This document shows, in pieces, positions 56,308 to 64,000 of a stretch of 64,000 bases of DNA. The notes under the pieces are model-generated. The model did no database searches. It had not been told where the DNA came from and was given only the letters and a program-made list of their open reading frames with translations. Positions within the stretch are counted from its first letter, which is position 1. Each line of letters opens with the position of its first letter. Origin of the DNA: Clostridium magnum DSM 2767 (GTDB lineage Bacteria; Bacillota; Clostridia; Clostridiales; Clostridiaceae); NCBI RefSeq assembly GCF_001623875.1, contig NZ_LWAE01000001.1:248001-312000 (forward strand). Direction: 5' to 3'. Made by a program: the position numbers and the translations under genes.

Positions 56308-57267
56308 ATGAGAACAATAGGTGTGTTAACAAGTGGAGGAGATGCCCCTGGAATGAATGCTGCTATAAGAGCAGTTGTAAGGGCAGGACTTGCAAAAGGC
56401 TTCAATGTAATGGGAGTACGCAGAGGATATAGCGGGCTGATAAGTGGTGAAATTATACCACTAGATAGACATAGTGTGGCAGACATTATACAAAGAGGTG
56501 GAACCATATTAAGAACTGCTCGTTGTGAAGAGTTTAAGACAGAAGAAGGAAGAAAAAGAGGCGCTAATATACTAAGAACCTTTGGAATAGATGGACTTGT
56601 AGTTATAGGTGGAGATGGTTCTTTTAAAGGAGCTCAATTACTATCAAAATTAGGAATATCAACAGTAGGATTACCAGGAACTATAGATAATGATTTGCCT
56701 TATACAGAATATACTATCGGTTTTGATACTGCAAATAATACAGTATTAGATGCTATAAATAAGTTAAGAGATACATCAACATCCCATGAGAGAGTAAGTA
56801 TAGTTGAAGTTATGGGAAGAAACTGTGGAGATATAGCACTTTACGCAGGATTAGCAGGTGGGGCAGAAAGTATAATTGTACCAGAAAAGGGTTACGATAA
56901 AGATAAATTATGTAGAACTATACTTGAAGGCAAAATGAGAGGAAAAATGCACAATCTAATAATTTTAGCTGAAGGTATAGGTGGAGCTGAGGAATTAGCT
57001 CAGCAAGTAGAGGAAATTACAGGAATAGAAACAAGAGCGACTAAACTTGGACACATACAAAGAGGTGGAAGTCCTACTTGTATGGATAGAGTTTGGGCAT
57101 CAAGAATGGGATATAGAGCCATTGAGTTAATAGAAGAAGGTAAGTCTTCTAGAGTAGTTGGAGTAAGAGATGGAAGAATATTTGACATGGATATTGATGA
57201 AGCCCTATCTGTTCCAAGACAGTTTGATGAAAAGCTGTATGAAATAGCTAATGCACTATCATATTAA
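56308..57267 (+). CDS. pfkA: ATP-dependent 6-phosphofructokinase
   Basis: Phosphorylates fructose 6-phosphate in glycolysis. The ATP loop [18 protein letters not shown], the Mg motif GGDGSFKGA and the catalytic [20 protein letters not shown] are intact. 319 residues is standard. The ATG at 56308 lies 7 nt after GAAGGAGG. It is followed by pyk, the usual clostridial and bacillar pair. Confidence 0.97.
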   Translation: MRTIGVLTSGGDAPGMNAAIRAVVRAGLAKGFNVMGVRRGYSGLISGEIIPLDRHSVADIIQRGGTILRTARCEEFKTEEGRKRGANILRTFGIDGLVVIGGDGSFKGAQLLSKLGISTVGLPGTIDNDLPYTEYTIGFDTANNTVLDAINKLRDTSTSHERVSIVEVMGRNCGDIALYAGLAGGAESIIVPEKGYDKDKLCRTILEGKMRGKMHNLIILAEGIGGAEELAQQVEEITGIETRATKLGHIQRGGSPTCMDRVWASRMGYRAIELIEEGKSSRVVGVRDGRIFDMDIDEALSVPRQFDEKLYEIANALSY

Positions 57268-57284
57268 TTAATAAAAATATATTT

Positions 57285-57316
57285 AAAATTATGTTATGTT
57301 AAAATTATGTTATGTT
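57285..57316 (+). repeat. Perfect 16-bp tandem duplication before pyk
   Basis: AAAATTATGTTATGTT occurs twice in direct succession (57285-57300 and 57301-57316) and abuts the AAGGAGAG ribosome binding site of pyk. The unit carries no obvious known motif. Confidence 0.85.
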
Positions 57317-57330
57317 AAGGAGAGTAAGCT

Positions 57331-59085
57331 ATGCAAAAGACTAAAATGATTTTTACCATTGGACCAGCAAGTGATTCAGAGGAAATTTTATCTAAGCTCA
57401 TTGAAGCTGGAATGAGTTGTTCAAGACATAATTTTTCTCATGGTGATCATGAAGAGCATGGAAAAAGAATCGAGTTAGTAAAAAAATTGAGAGAAAAGTA
57501 CAATAAGCCAATAGGAATAGTACTTGACACAAAAGGTCCTGAAATAAGAACTGGATATTTTCCAGAAAAAGTTGAGCTAGTTGAAGGCACAAACTTTACT
57601 GTAGTTTGTGGAGAAGATGTAGATGGAGATGCTACAAAGTGTAATCTAAGTTACCGTGAACTTTATAAGGATGTTAAACCAGGAAACATGATATTAATGG
57701 CAGATGGTTTAATAGGTCTTGAGGTTCAAGAAGTAAAAGGTACTGACATACATTGTATAGTAAAAAATAGCGGTATGATAAGCACTAAAAAGAATGCAAA
57801 TGTACCAAATGTAAAAACAAATCTTCCTTCCTTCACAGATAAAGATGTTGACGATTTAAGATTTGGTTGTGAAGTAGGTGTTGATTATATAGCAGCATCT
57901 TTCATAAGAAAGGCTTCAGACGTATTAGCTATAAGAAAGTTATTAGAACAATTTGGTGGACATGATATACAAATAATTTCCAAAATAGAAAATCAAGAAG
58001 GCGTTGACAATATTGATGAGATAATTAAATTCTCAGACGGAATAATGGTTGCTAGAGGAGATATGGGATCAGAGATTCCAATAGAAAGAGTGCCATCAAC
58101 TCAAAAAATGATAATTGAAAAGTGTAATAAAGCTGGTAAGTTTGTTGTAACAGCTACACAGATGTTAGACTCAATGGAAAGAAATCCAAGACCAACAAGA
58201 GCAGAAGCTTCAGACGTAGCTAATGCTATAATGGATGGAACAGATGCTCTAATGTTAAGTGGAGAGTCAGCAAATGGAAAGTGGCCTGTAGAAGCAGCTA
58301 AAACAATGTCAAGAATAGCTATAGAAGCTGAATCTACATTAAAATATGAGGAAATCTTAAATAAAAAGAGAGAAGCCCATATTCAAAATGTACCAAATGC
58401 AATAAGCCTTGCTACATGTACAACTGCATCAGAATTAAATGCATCAGCAATAATTACAGCTACCCAAAGTGGCCATACGGCAAGAATGGTTTCAAAGTAT
58501 AGACCAGCATGCCCTGTAATAGCTGTAACTTCAAGTGATAAAGTTTCAAGAAAGTTAGCTCTAAATTGGGGTGTATTCCCAATAACTACAGATAAGGTTC
58601 AATCAACAGATGAATTAATTGAAAAATCCGTTGATATATCATTAAAAACTGGATATGTTAAAAAGGGAGATCTAGTTGTAATAGCAGCAGGAATACCAGT
58701 AAGCTATTCAGGAACTACAAATATGCTTAAAGTGCATGTTGTTGGAGATATATTAGTTCAAGGTAGAGGTGCTGGTAATAAGCCAGGATATGGTACCGTT
58801 AAAATAGCTAATAATGCTAAACATGCAGATGACATTATTGAAAAAGGTGATATTTTAGTAGTAAAACACCTTGATAGAGAATATATCTCAGTATTAGATA
58901 GAGTATCTGGGGTTATAGCAGAAGAAGGCGGATTAACGTCTCACCTTGCAATAGAATGTATAACAAATGAAATACCAGTTATCTGTAATGCAGGAGGAGC
59001 AACTGAAGTATTAAAAACAGGTGCATTCATAACTATGGACGTTATAAGAGGAATTGTTTATAACGGAAGAGCAAATATAATGTAA
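57331..59085 (+). CDS. pyk: Pyruvate kinase with C-terminal PEP-utiliser domain
   Basis: Final ATP-forming enzyme of glycolysis, 584 residues. The barrel starts KTKMIFTIGPAS and has LDTKGPEIRTG, SKIENQEGVDNIDEI and MVARGDMGSEIP, then TATQMLDSMERNPRPTRAE. The extra C-terminal domain seen in Bacillus (KIANNAKHADDIIEKGD, GLTSHLAIECITNEIPVICN) is present. The ATG lies after AAGGAGAGTAAGCT. Five bases after its stop a structured repeat begins. Confidence 0.96.
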   Translation: MQKTKMIFTIGPASDSEEILSKLIEAGMSCSRHNFSHGDHEEHGKRIELVKKLREKYNKPIGIVLDTKGPEIRTGYFPEKVELVEGTNFTVVCGEDVDGDATKCNLSYRELYKDVKPGNMILMADGLIGLEVQEVKGTDIHCIVKNSGMISTKKNANVPNVKTNLPSFTDKDVDDLRFGCEVGVDYIAASFIRKASDVLAIRKLLEQFGGHDIQIISKIENQEGVDNIDEIIKFSDGIMVARGDMGSEIPIERVPSTQKMIIEKCNKAGKFVVTATQMLDSMERNPRPTRAEASDVANAIMDGTDALMLSGESANGKWPVEAAKTMSRIAIEAESTLKYEEILNKKREAHIQNVPNAISLATCTTASELNASAIITATQSGHTARMVSKYRPACPVIAVTSSDKVSRKLALNWGVFPITTDKVQSTDELIEKSVDISLKTGYVKKGDLVVIAAGIPVSYSGTTNMLKVHVVGDILVQGRGAGNKPGYGTVKIANNAKHADDIIEKGDILVVKHLDREYISVLDRVSGVIAEEGGLTSHLAIECITNEIPVICNAGGATEVLKTGAFITMDVIRGIVYNGRANIM

Positions 59086-59088
59086 TAT

Positions 59089-59221
59089 GAAGTGAAACTT
59101 GAATCAGACGGTGTTTCAACACCATCTGATTCTTAGTTGAACGAATCCAGGGACGTAGCCGCTCTTTACTTCCACTTTGAGAAAGATGGAAGTATTAGAG
59201 CGGGTAGTCATCGGATAAAAG
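59089..59221 (+). repeat. Dispersed structured element, long copy
   Basis: Begins GAAGTGAAACTTGAATCAGA and ends GGATAAAAG. Two strong hairpins lie inside. Hairpin 1: GAATCAGA...GGTGTT with AACACC...TCTGATTC (59101-59132). Hairpin 2: CCGCTCT...CTTCCA with TGGAAGTATTAGAGCGG (about 59159-59203). Its ends match a 56-nt copy at 47513-47568. No ORF. It looks like a clostridial repeated element or structured RNA family; I do not recognise a name. Confidence 0.7.
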
Positions 59222-59250
59222 ACTGTCACCTAAGTGACAGTCTTTTATTA
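59217..59250 (+). terminator. Rho-independent terminator
   Basis: AAAAGACTGTCAC (59217-59229) pairs exactly with GTGACAGTCTTTT (59234-59246) over CTAA. It ends pyk transcription after the repeat. Confidence 0.9.
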
Positions 59251-59256
59251 AGTTAA

Positions 59257-59285
59257 TTGACAATTTTTTATTAGCGGAGTAGAAT
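59257..59285 (+). promoter_or_regulatory. Consensus promoter, now cut off from its gene by an IS
   Basis: TTGACA (59257-59262), 17-nt spacer, TAGAAT (59280-59285). Predicted transcription start is near 59292, three bases before the 8-bp target duplication of the IS. The native target was probably the aldo/keto reductase gene now at 61216. Confidence 0.65.
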
Positions 59286-59407
59286 TTGCAGTATAGAAGT
59301 AAGATAGTGTAAAGTGAGATATGAAAAAAGTAGCCTTAAAAAATATGCTCGTAAGAGCTCACAAAAGTTGAAAAATTTTTTCTAAATAAAATTTAGTTGC
59401 TGTAATC

Positions 59408-59551
59408 GCCACCCTTGACTGCATGACAAATAAATGCTCTGAAATTGGCACCGACGGCAAAGAAACTCAAAAACAGATAGATTTCACCGTCTTGTTCACA
59501 GCATTTTAGCATTTATTAGTAATACCATCAAGGGCAAGCCCGAAGGGTGGC
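59408..59551 (-). other. Structured 144-nt region inside the IS
   Basis: Nested inverted pairs: GCCACCCTT (59408-59416) with AAGGGTGGC (59543-59551); AATAAATGCT (59429-59438) with AGCATTTATT (59508-59517); GACGG with CCGTC inside. It lies 3' of the transposase gene on the transposase strand, between the stop and the left inverted repeat. Could be a regulatory RNA, a terminator-like structure or a transposition site; not recognised. Confidence 0.5.
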
Positions 59552-59594
59552 TAAGTATTTACCTCTGGCTCAAAAATCTAAAAACAAATAGTAG

Positions 59595-61037
59595 TTAAGC
59601 TACTGGTTGTTTCTGCATATTTAGAATAGTTTGTTGACCAAGATAAATAAGAAGTTGCCATTTAGCTGGCATATTACCAGCATTACTTAAGATATCTAAC
59701 TCGTTTAGTGGCTTCCAGTAGTTATAAGGATGAGGGCGTAGAAAGTTATAATAGGCAACCCAAAGAGAAACGCCATAGAGAGCACCATTTTCACTTCCAT
59801 AACCACCGGTAACACGGTAAGAAGATTTGAAGGTGCGATTAAGCCGTTCTACTATTTGCTTTACCCAACGGAACTCTTTAGATACAGCATCATCATTAGT
59901 AAGTCCTATAACTTGGGTAATGTCAAAATCCCAGCCACTCTGTATTTTACATTGTTGGCTGGCAAGAGGATATGCACTATAACCATCTGCAATGAATCTT
60001 AGAGCTTTACCTGGAAAGGTTTTAAACTTTTCAAAAGCCATACGCATAGTTAGAATGCAAGGACCTACAGCACGGGTATCTGATACTTGATAACCTAAGA
60101 TAGATTTTTTGCAAGCATCCATTATAATCCAAACATAGTGCTTTACACCTTTAACCTTAATATAAGTTTCATCAGCAGAAAGAATGTTAGAAGGTTTATA
60201 ATCAAAGGTATCCACAAAAGGCTTTATAACTGCGGCAGCAGTCATAGCATAGTTTGCTACCATGGTATGTGAAATCTTTACTCCATGTACTTCTTCCATA
60301 GCATGAGCTGTTTGTCTAGTAGATAATTTAAGGTTTACGTGATAAGTAAGGCAAAGACCCATAATGTGGGCATTGAACTTTTTATACTTAAAGTTAATTA
60401 CCCTAGAAGAAAGTTCATGTAAGTCCATTTTAAAAAAATCTATGGTGAACTCACGATAGATGTAGTGGAGCTTGTATTTATGTTTTTCAGAACTATCTAA
60501 GTCCTTTGGCAGTTTAGCAAGATTGCTACGATAGTAAGAGCACTTTTTATTAACACATTTATGTATTCTAAAATGCTTACGGTCTTTCTTAGGAGTTAAA
60601 ATACATCCACAATAAGGGCAACGCAAAGCAAGAGGCTTATTATAGATATTTGTTTCGTTAAATAGCTCTCCACACACTTTGCATTGATATTGCCCCTTAG
60701 AACCATTGTTCTTATAGATATACTGGTGTGGAGCACCGCAACGAGGACATACAGTGGATTCAGGAACAATTGCTTTCGCTGATCTACGATTTACTGGTTT
60801 AACAGTTTTACCGTATTTATGCTCATAGTAGGCTAAAAGTAATTGATAATCAACAGGTTCTGGATTGAAAATTTTAGGTAGCTTATCCACTTTAAACTTT
60901 TGGTATTCAGGACTATGTGAATCCTCAAAAGCCCACTGCTTTAGGGGAATATGTTTAGCAATAAACAAAAGTAATTGAGAAATTACTTTCAAAAGGTATT
61001 TGTTATATAAAAGTAAATAAGTTATAATTGAATCCAT
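59595..61037 (-). CDS. IS transposase, zinc-ribbon plus DDE domain
   Basis: 480-residue transposase. The N-terminal half has Cys clusters (CPRCGAPH, CKVCGE, CPYCGC, CVNKKC) forming zinc ribbons. The catalytic core has D in LSADETYIKVKG, D in FIADGYSAYP and E in QIVERLNRTFKSS, an IS6-like DDE pattern. The ATG at 61037 is chosen: AAAGGAAAGGACATTGT precedes it, whereas the longer frame to 61124 starts near the IS end. The gene appears intact and the element may be active. Confidence 0.88.
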   Translation of the reverse strand: MDSIITYLLLYNKYLLKVISQLLLFIAKHIPLKQWAFEDSHSPEYQKFKVDKLPKIFNPEPVDYQLLLAYYEHKYGKTVKPVNRRSAKAIVPESTVCPRCGAPHQYIYKNNGSKGQYQCKVCGELFNETNIYNKPLALRCPYCGCILTPKKDRKHFRIHKCVNKKCSYYRSNLAKLPKDLDSSEKHKYKLHYIYREFTIDFFKMDLHELSSRVINFKYKKFNAHIMGLCLTYHVNLKLSTRQTAHAMEEVHGVKISHTMVANYAMTAAAVIKPFVDTFDYKPSNILSADETYIKVKGVKHYVWIIMDACKKSILGYQVSDTRAVGPCILTMRMAFEKFKTFPGKALRFIADGYSAYPLASQQCKIQSGWDFDITQVIGLTNDDAVSKEFRWVKQIVERLNRTFKSSYRVTGGYGSENGALYGVSLWVAYYNFLRPHPYNYWKPLNELDILSNAGNMPAKWQLLIYLGQQTILNMQKQPVA

Positions 61038-61215
61038 ACAATGTCCTTTCCTTTGGATGTTATTTTGGAGGTTCGAAGATTCAATTATAACAGAAAAAAG
61101 GGGGGCATTGTTTTTTTTATTCAAAAAACTCTGTAACCCTTGATATATAAAGAATAAATTAAAGAAATAGTGTAAAAAACTTTACACTATCAGAAGTAAT
61201 AAGGGAGATGTTCAT

Positions 61216-62226
61216 ATGAATTATAAAGAGCTTGGAAGTACGGGGTTAAAGGTATCAGTTATAGGCTTTGGAGGAATTCCAATACAGAGGATTGATGATA
61301 AGGATGCCAAAAAAGTTATTACAAGTGCAGAAGAGAAAGGTATAAACTTCATAGATACTGCAAGAGGCTATTCTATATCAGAGGAATACATAGGAAAAGC
61401 CTTAGAGGGAAGAAGAGAAAAATGGATTATTGCAACAAAATCTATGTCTAGAGATAGAGAAAGTATGAAAAAAGATGTAAAGATAAGTTTGAGTAATCTA
61501 AAAACAGACTACATTGATTTATATCAATTTCATAATATAAAAACCATGGAGGAATATAATAAGGTATTAAGTGAAGATGGAGCATATAATGCTTTAGTAC
61601 AATATAAGAATGAAGGTAAAATAAGGCATATAGGAATAACATCTCACAGCCTTGATATATTGAAGATAGCCATTGAAAGTGGCAAGTTTGAAACTATAAT
61701 GTATCCTTATAATATAGTAGAGAATCAGGCTGAGGAACTATTTAAACGAGCAAAAGAATTAAATATAGGGGTTATTGCAATGAAGCCGATGGCAGGAGGG
61801 GCACTTATAGATGGAACTCTTGCGCTAAAATACATATTGCAAAATGAAAATGTGACTTGTGCTATCCCAGGTATGGGTACAATAGAAGAAGTAGAGGAAA
61901 ACTCAAACTTAGGTTCAAATATGTCTGTATTAAATGAAGAAGAAAAAGCAAAAGTAAAGAAAATTTCTGAGGAGCTTGGCACTGAATTTTGTAGAAGGTG
62001 TGGATATTGTGCACCTTGTTCTAAAGGAATTGATATTCCATCAGTTTTCTTATTCCAAGGATATAAAGAAAGATACAATCTTGAACAATGGGCAGAAGAA
62101 AGATATGCTGCCATGAAGCACAAAGCAGAAGAGTGTATAGAATGTGGAGTCTGTGAAGAAAGATGTCCTTATAATCTTCCTATAAGAAGTATGTTGAAAA
62201 ATGCAGAAAAAATATTTGGTAAATAA
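61216..62226 (+). CDS. Aldo/keto reductase with C-terminal 4Fe-4S domain
   Basis: 336 residues. The barrel is of aldo/keto reductase type (GFGGIPIQRI, FIDTARGYSISEEYIGKAL, YIDLYQFHNI). A C-terminal ferredoxin-like part has CRRCGYCAPCSKG and CIECGVCEERCPYNLP, two Cys clusters for 4Fe-4S centres. Such fused reductases are common in clostridia; the substrate is unknown. GGGAGATGTTCAT precedes the ATG. An IS lies 24 bp upstream and has parted the gene from its probable native promoter. Confidence 0.9.
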   Translation: MNYKELGSTGLKVSVIGFGGIPIQRIDDKDAKKVITSAEEKGINFIDTARGYSISEEYIGKALEGRREKWIIATKSMSRDRESMKKDVKISLSNLKTDYIDLYQFHNIKTMEEYNKVLSEDGAYNALVQYKNEGKIRHIGITSHSLDILKIAIESGKFETIMYPYNIVENQAEELFKRAKELNIGVIAMKPMAGGALIDGTLALKYILQNENVTCAIPGMGTIEEVEENSNLGSNMSVLNEEEKAKVKKISEELGTEFCRRCGYCAPCSKGIDIPSVFLFQGYKERYNLEQWAEERYAAMKHKAEECIECGVCEERCPYNLPIRSMLKNAEKIFGK

Positions 62227-62331
62227 TTAAATTTTTATTGAAAATTATTACTAAAATAATGTATAATTAAAAAATATGCGGATATAATAACAAGATGAGA
62301 AAACTAGGAGACAACTGATTCTACTGCTTTA

Positions 62332-62360
62332 GCACCTTTCTATTAAAGGTGCATTTTTTT
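62332..62360 (+). terminator. Rho-independent terminator
   Basis: GCACCTTT (62332-62339) pairs with AAAGGTGC (62345-62352), followed by A and T7. Confidence 0.85.
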
Positions 62361-62423
62361 GTGGTATAAAATTCCTCAAAACTAATAGACTATAATATAA
62401 CAATAGAGAGGGAAGGAATTTTT

Positions 62424-62780
62424 ATGAGTAAAAAATTAAGATGTGGTGCTGAACATTGTTATAATAATGTAAATAACTTTTGTATAGCAAATGTTATACA
62501 TGTGGGAGGTACAGATGCATATACTAGCCCAGAAACAGCATGTAATACTTTTGTAGAAAAAACTGATATAAGAGGAACATCTCATTTCATAAATAGAAAC
62601 TTATTAGGTGGATTTCGTCAATTATTTAGTCATCAAACAGTAGAGATGGCACCAAGGGTAGACTGTGATGCAGAGAATTGCACATATAATGTTAATAAAA
62701 TATGCGGTGCCGAGTATGTGGAGATTCATGGTGAAAATGCTACAACTAGTGAAAAAACACAATGTGAAACTTTCAGGTAA
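62424..62780 (+). CDS. DUF1540 protein with two domains
   Basis: 118 residues with two copies of a Cys-rich DUF1540 unit: CGAEHCYNNVNNFCIANVI...TACNTF and CDAENCTYNVNKICGAEYV...TQCETF. The Cys spacing suggests metal binding. A linker of about 30 residues joins them. The family is common in spore-forming Firmicutes and has no defined role. GGGAAGGAATTTTT precedes the ATG. Confidence 0.85.
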   Translation: MSKKLRCGAEHCYNNVNNFCIANVIHVGGTDAYTSPETACNTFVEKTDIRGTSHFINRNLLGGFRQLFSHQTVEMAPRVDCDAENCTYNVNKICGAEYVEIHGENATTSEKTQCETFR

Positions 62781-62857
62781 AATAAGTGAAGAGATATATA
62801 GTAAGTAATGGCGCGCTTTGAAAATATGGATGTTAAGTTGTTTAAGATATCATAAGT

Positions 62858-62884
62858 TAAGCAGGTTTATCTGCTTATTTTTAT
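62858..62884 (+). terminator. Rho-independent terminator
   Basis: TAAGCAG (62858-62864) pairs with CTGCTTA (62871-62877), followed by TTTTTATT with one A. Confidence 0.75.
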
Positions 62885-62948
62885 TAGTAGACAAAGGAAT
62901 AAGAAAAATGTAGAATATTTAGGAAAGATTTTATACGGTGGTGAAGGT

Positions 62949-64000
62949 ATGAGCAAGGTTATTCCAGTAGAAAAAAACAAAGAATACATACTAGATATAG
63001 ATGGAATAGGTTATGAAGGAGAAGGTGTAGGTAAAATACAAGACTTTACAGTTTTTGTTCCAGGAGCATTATTGGGAGAGACTGTTAAGGTAATGATAGT
63101 TAAAATTAGCAAGAATTTTGCTTTTGGAAAAATATTGGATGTAATGGAACAATCAGAGCATAGAACGGAGCCAATTTGTAGTATTTACAAAAGGTGCGGA
63201 GGATGCCAACTTCAGCACTTTTCTTATGAAGCACAATTAAAGTTTAAAAAGCAAAGAGTAGAAGATTGTATAAAAAGGATAGGAAAGCTTAAAGTAAAAG
63301 AATTAGAATCTAAAGATAATGAGAACATAAAAAGTATTAGCGATAATTCTTTTGAGAGTGGAATAATTATACGGGATGTCATAGGCATGGATAATCCATA
63401 TAGATACAGAAATAAAGTACAGCTTCCAGTAGGAGAAAAGGCTGGGCAAGTTAAAATTGGATTTTATGCTAAGCGAAGTCACGAAATTATACATATGAAT
63501 GAATGTGCTATACAAGATGAAACTGCAGATAAGGTGGTTAAATTAATACAGGAATGGATTAAGAAATATAATATTAAAACCTATAATGAAGAAGAGCATA
63601 GCGGGATTATAAGACACATAATGATAAGAAAAGCCTTTAAAACAGGCGAAACAATGGTTGTAATAGTAACTAGAACTAAAGAATTACCACATAAAAATGA
63701 GTTAATAGACTTAATTTACAGAAACATTAGTGAAATAAAAAGTATTATACAAAATGTAAATGATAAAAAAACAAATGTAGTTTTAGGACAGTATTGCAAA
63801 ACTTTATGGGGAAGCGATATAATAAGTGATTATATCGGCGACTTTAAATTCAACATATCACCGCTATCGTTCTTTCAAGTGAATCCTATACAGACAGAAG
63901 TTTTATATAACAAAGCTTTAGAGTATGCAGACTTGAGTGGTAATGAAATTGTATTTGATGCATATTGTGGAACTGGAACTATATCATTATTTTTATCTAG
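62949..64000 (+). CDS. 23S rRNA uracil methyltransferase RlmD/RlmCD-like, 3' end outside
   Basis: Partial gene, open to the window end (about 350 residues seen). An N-terminal TRAM domain ([19 protein letters not shown]) is followed by a 4Fe-4S cluster motif ([18 protein letters not shown]). The RumA-type core then continues ([14 protein letters not shown]), and the start of the SAM-binding domain ([15 protein letters not shown]) is at the end. The ATG follows GTGGTGAAGGT. The enzyme adds a 5-methyl group to U747 and/or U1939 of 23S rRNA; which site cannot be told here. Confidence 0.9.
   Translation, partial: MSKVIPVEKNKEYILDIDGIGYEGEGVGKIQDFTVFVPGALLGETVKVMIVKISKNFAFGKILDVMEQSEHRTEPICSIYKRCGGCQLQHFSYEAQLKFKKQRVEDCIKRIGKLKVKELESKDNENIKSISDNSFESGIIIRDVIGMDNPYRYRNKVQLPVGEKAGQVKIGFYAKRSHEIIHMNECAIQDETADKVVKLIQEWIKKYNIKTYNEEEHSGIIRHIMIRKAFKTGETMVVIVTRTKELPHKNELIDLIYRNISEIKSIIQNVNDKKTNVVLGQYCKTLWGSDIISDYIGDFKFNISPLSFFQVNPIQTEVLYNKALEYADLSGNEIVFDAYCGTGTISLFLS

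Larger units (their letters stand above)
59303..61191 (-). mobile_element. Complete insertion sequence with 8-bp duplications
   Basis: Bounded by 13-bp exact inverted repeats GATAGTGTAAAGT (59303-59315) and ACTTTACACTATC (61179-61191). AGAAGTAA is duplicated directly on both sides (59295-59302 and 61192-61199). Length 1889 bp. One transposase gene on the minus strand. 8-bp duplications and short inverted repeats fit IS6-like elements, but the family is not certain. The right end also carries an extra inverted copy of the repeat (ATAGTGTAAA-AAAC-TTTACACTAT, 61167-61190). Confidence 0.92.

Noticed and set aside
1..64000. CRISPR array or cas genes linked to the Tn7-like element
   Set aside because: No regularly spaced repeats and no Cas proteins are seen; TniQ here is full length, so a CRISPR-guided transposon is not supported by this window.
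1..64000. tRNA and rRNA genes
   Set aside because: No cloverleaf with a GTTCRANNC arm or conserved rRNA segment was recognised on either strand; a covariance scan would settle it.

Overview
This window is chromosomal DNA from a low-GC, Gram-positive, spore-former-type bacterium, most likely a Clostridium sensu lato. The evidence is a very AT-rich sequence, strong AGGAGG-type ribosome binding sites with frequent GTG and TTG starts, many U-tailed hairpin terminators, and gene orders known from Bacillus and Clostridium: acpS-nnr-ydcC-alr-mazEF, ftsEX-ctp-minJ-uvrBA, and rapZ-yvcK-whiA. No rRNA, tRNA or CRISPR array was recognised.

Region 1 (1-8085) is the internal and distal part of a Tn7-like transposon. 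It holds a 5'-truncated tnsB, then tnsC and a tnsD/tniQ-type target selector in overlapping order. An AT-rich cargo follows, with a long palindrome and a compact three-gene cassette of unknown function (6114-7500). The probable distal end is at 8085 (TGTCAC repeats 23 bp apart, terminal ACA). tnsA, the other end and the attachment gene lie upstream of the window.

Region 2 (8086-12838) has a stranded terminator, a small unknown gene, a GlnK/GlnL-type two-component system preceded by a striking perfect palindrome, and an amino-acid permease. Region 3 (12864-17716, minus strand) is a branched-chain amino-acid ABC transporter operon, livHMGFK. It is preceded by a short Ile/Val-rich leader ORF and a strong hairpin, suggesting attenuation. 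Region 4 (18053-21127) carries a reverse rubrerythrin behind a promoter with an overlapping palindrome, a YihY/BrkB membrane protein and two clostridial proteins of unknown function.

Region 5 (21195-29119) carries acpS, the NAD(P)HX repair enzyme, a YdcC-like lipoprotein, alanine racemase, the MazEF toxin-antitoxin pair, a split transketolase and a YitT-family gene broken by a one-base frameshift in a G run. Region 6 (29264-38592) is ftsEX, an S41 protease, a MITE-like repeat, a MinJ-like PDZ protein and uvrB-uvrA. Region 7 (38651-45665) is an FHA protein, a RodA/FtsW glycosyltransferase, a class B penicillin-binding protein, a YhaM-like exonuclease, a second palindromic repeat, a membrane metal-dependent hydrolase and uvrC.

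Region 8 (45693-59085) holds a PHP phosphoesterase, murB, rapZ-yvcK-whiA, a YtoI-like regulator, a Dabb protein, dnaE, pfkA and pyk. Region 9 (59090-64000) has a dispersed structured repeat (a shorter relative lies at 47513) and a complete IS with 8-bp target duplications. The IS has landed between a consensus promoter and the start of an iron-sulfur aldo/keto reductase gene. A DUF1540 protein and the first part of an RlmD-type rRNA methyltransferase close the window.

Apart from the transposon, the IS and the repeats, most of the window is conserved housekeeping DNA for cell-wall synthesis, division, DNA repair, replication and glycolysis. The best places to look for something undescribed are the transposon cargo, the Ile/Val leader, and the dispersed palindromic elements.
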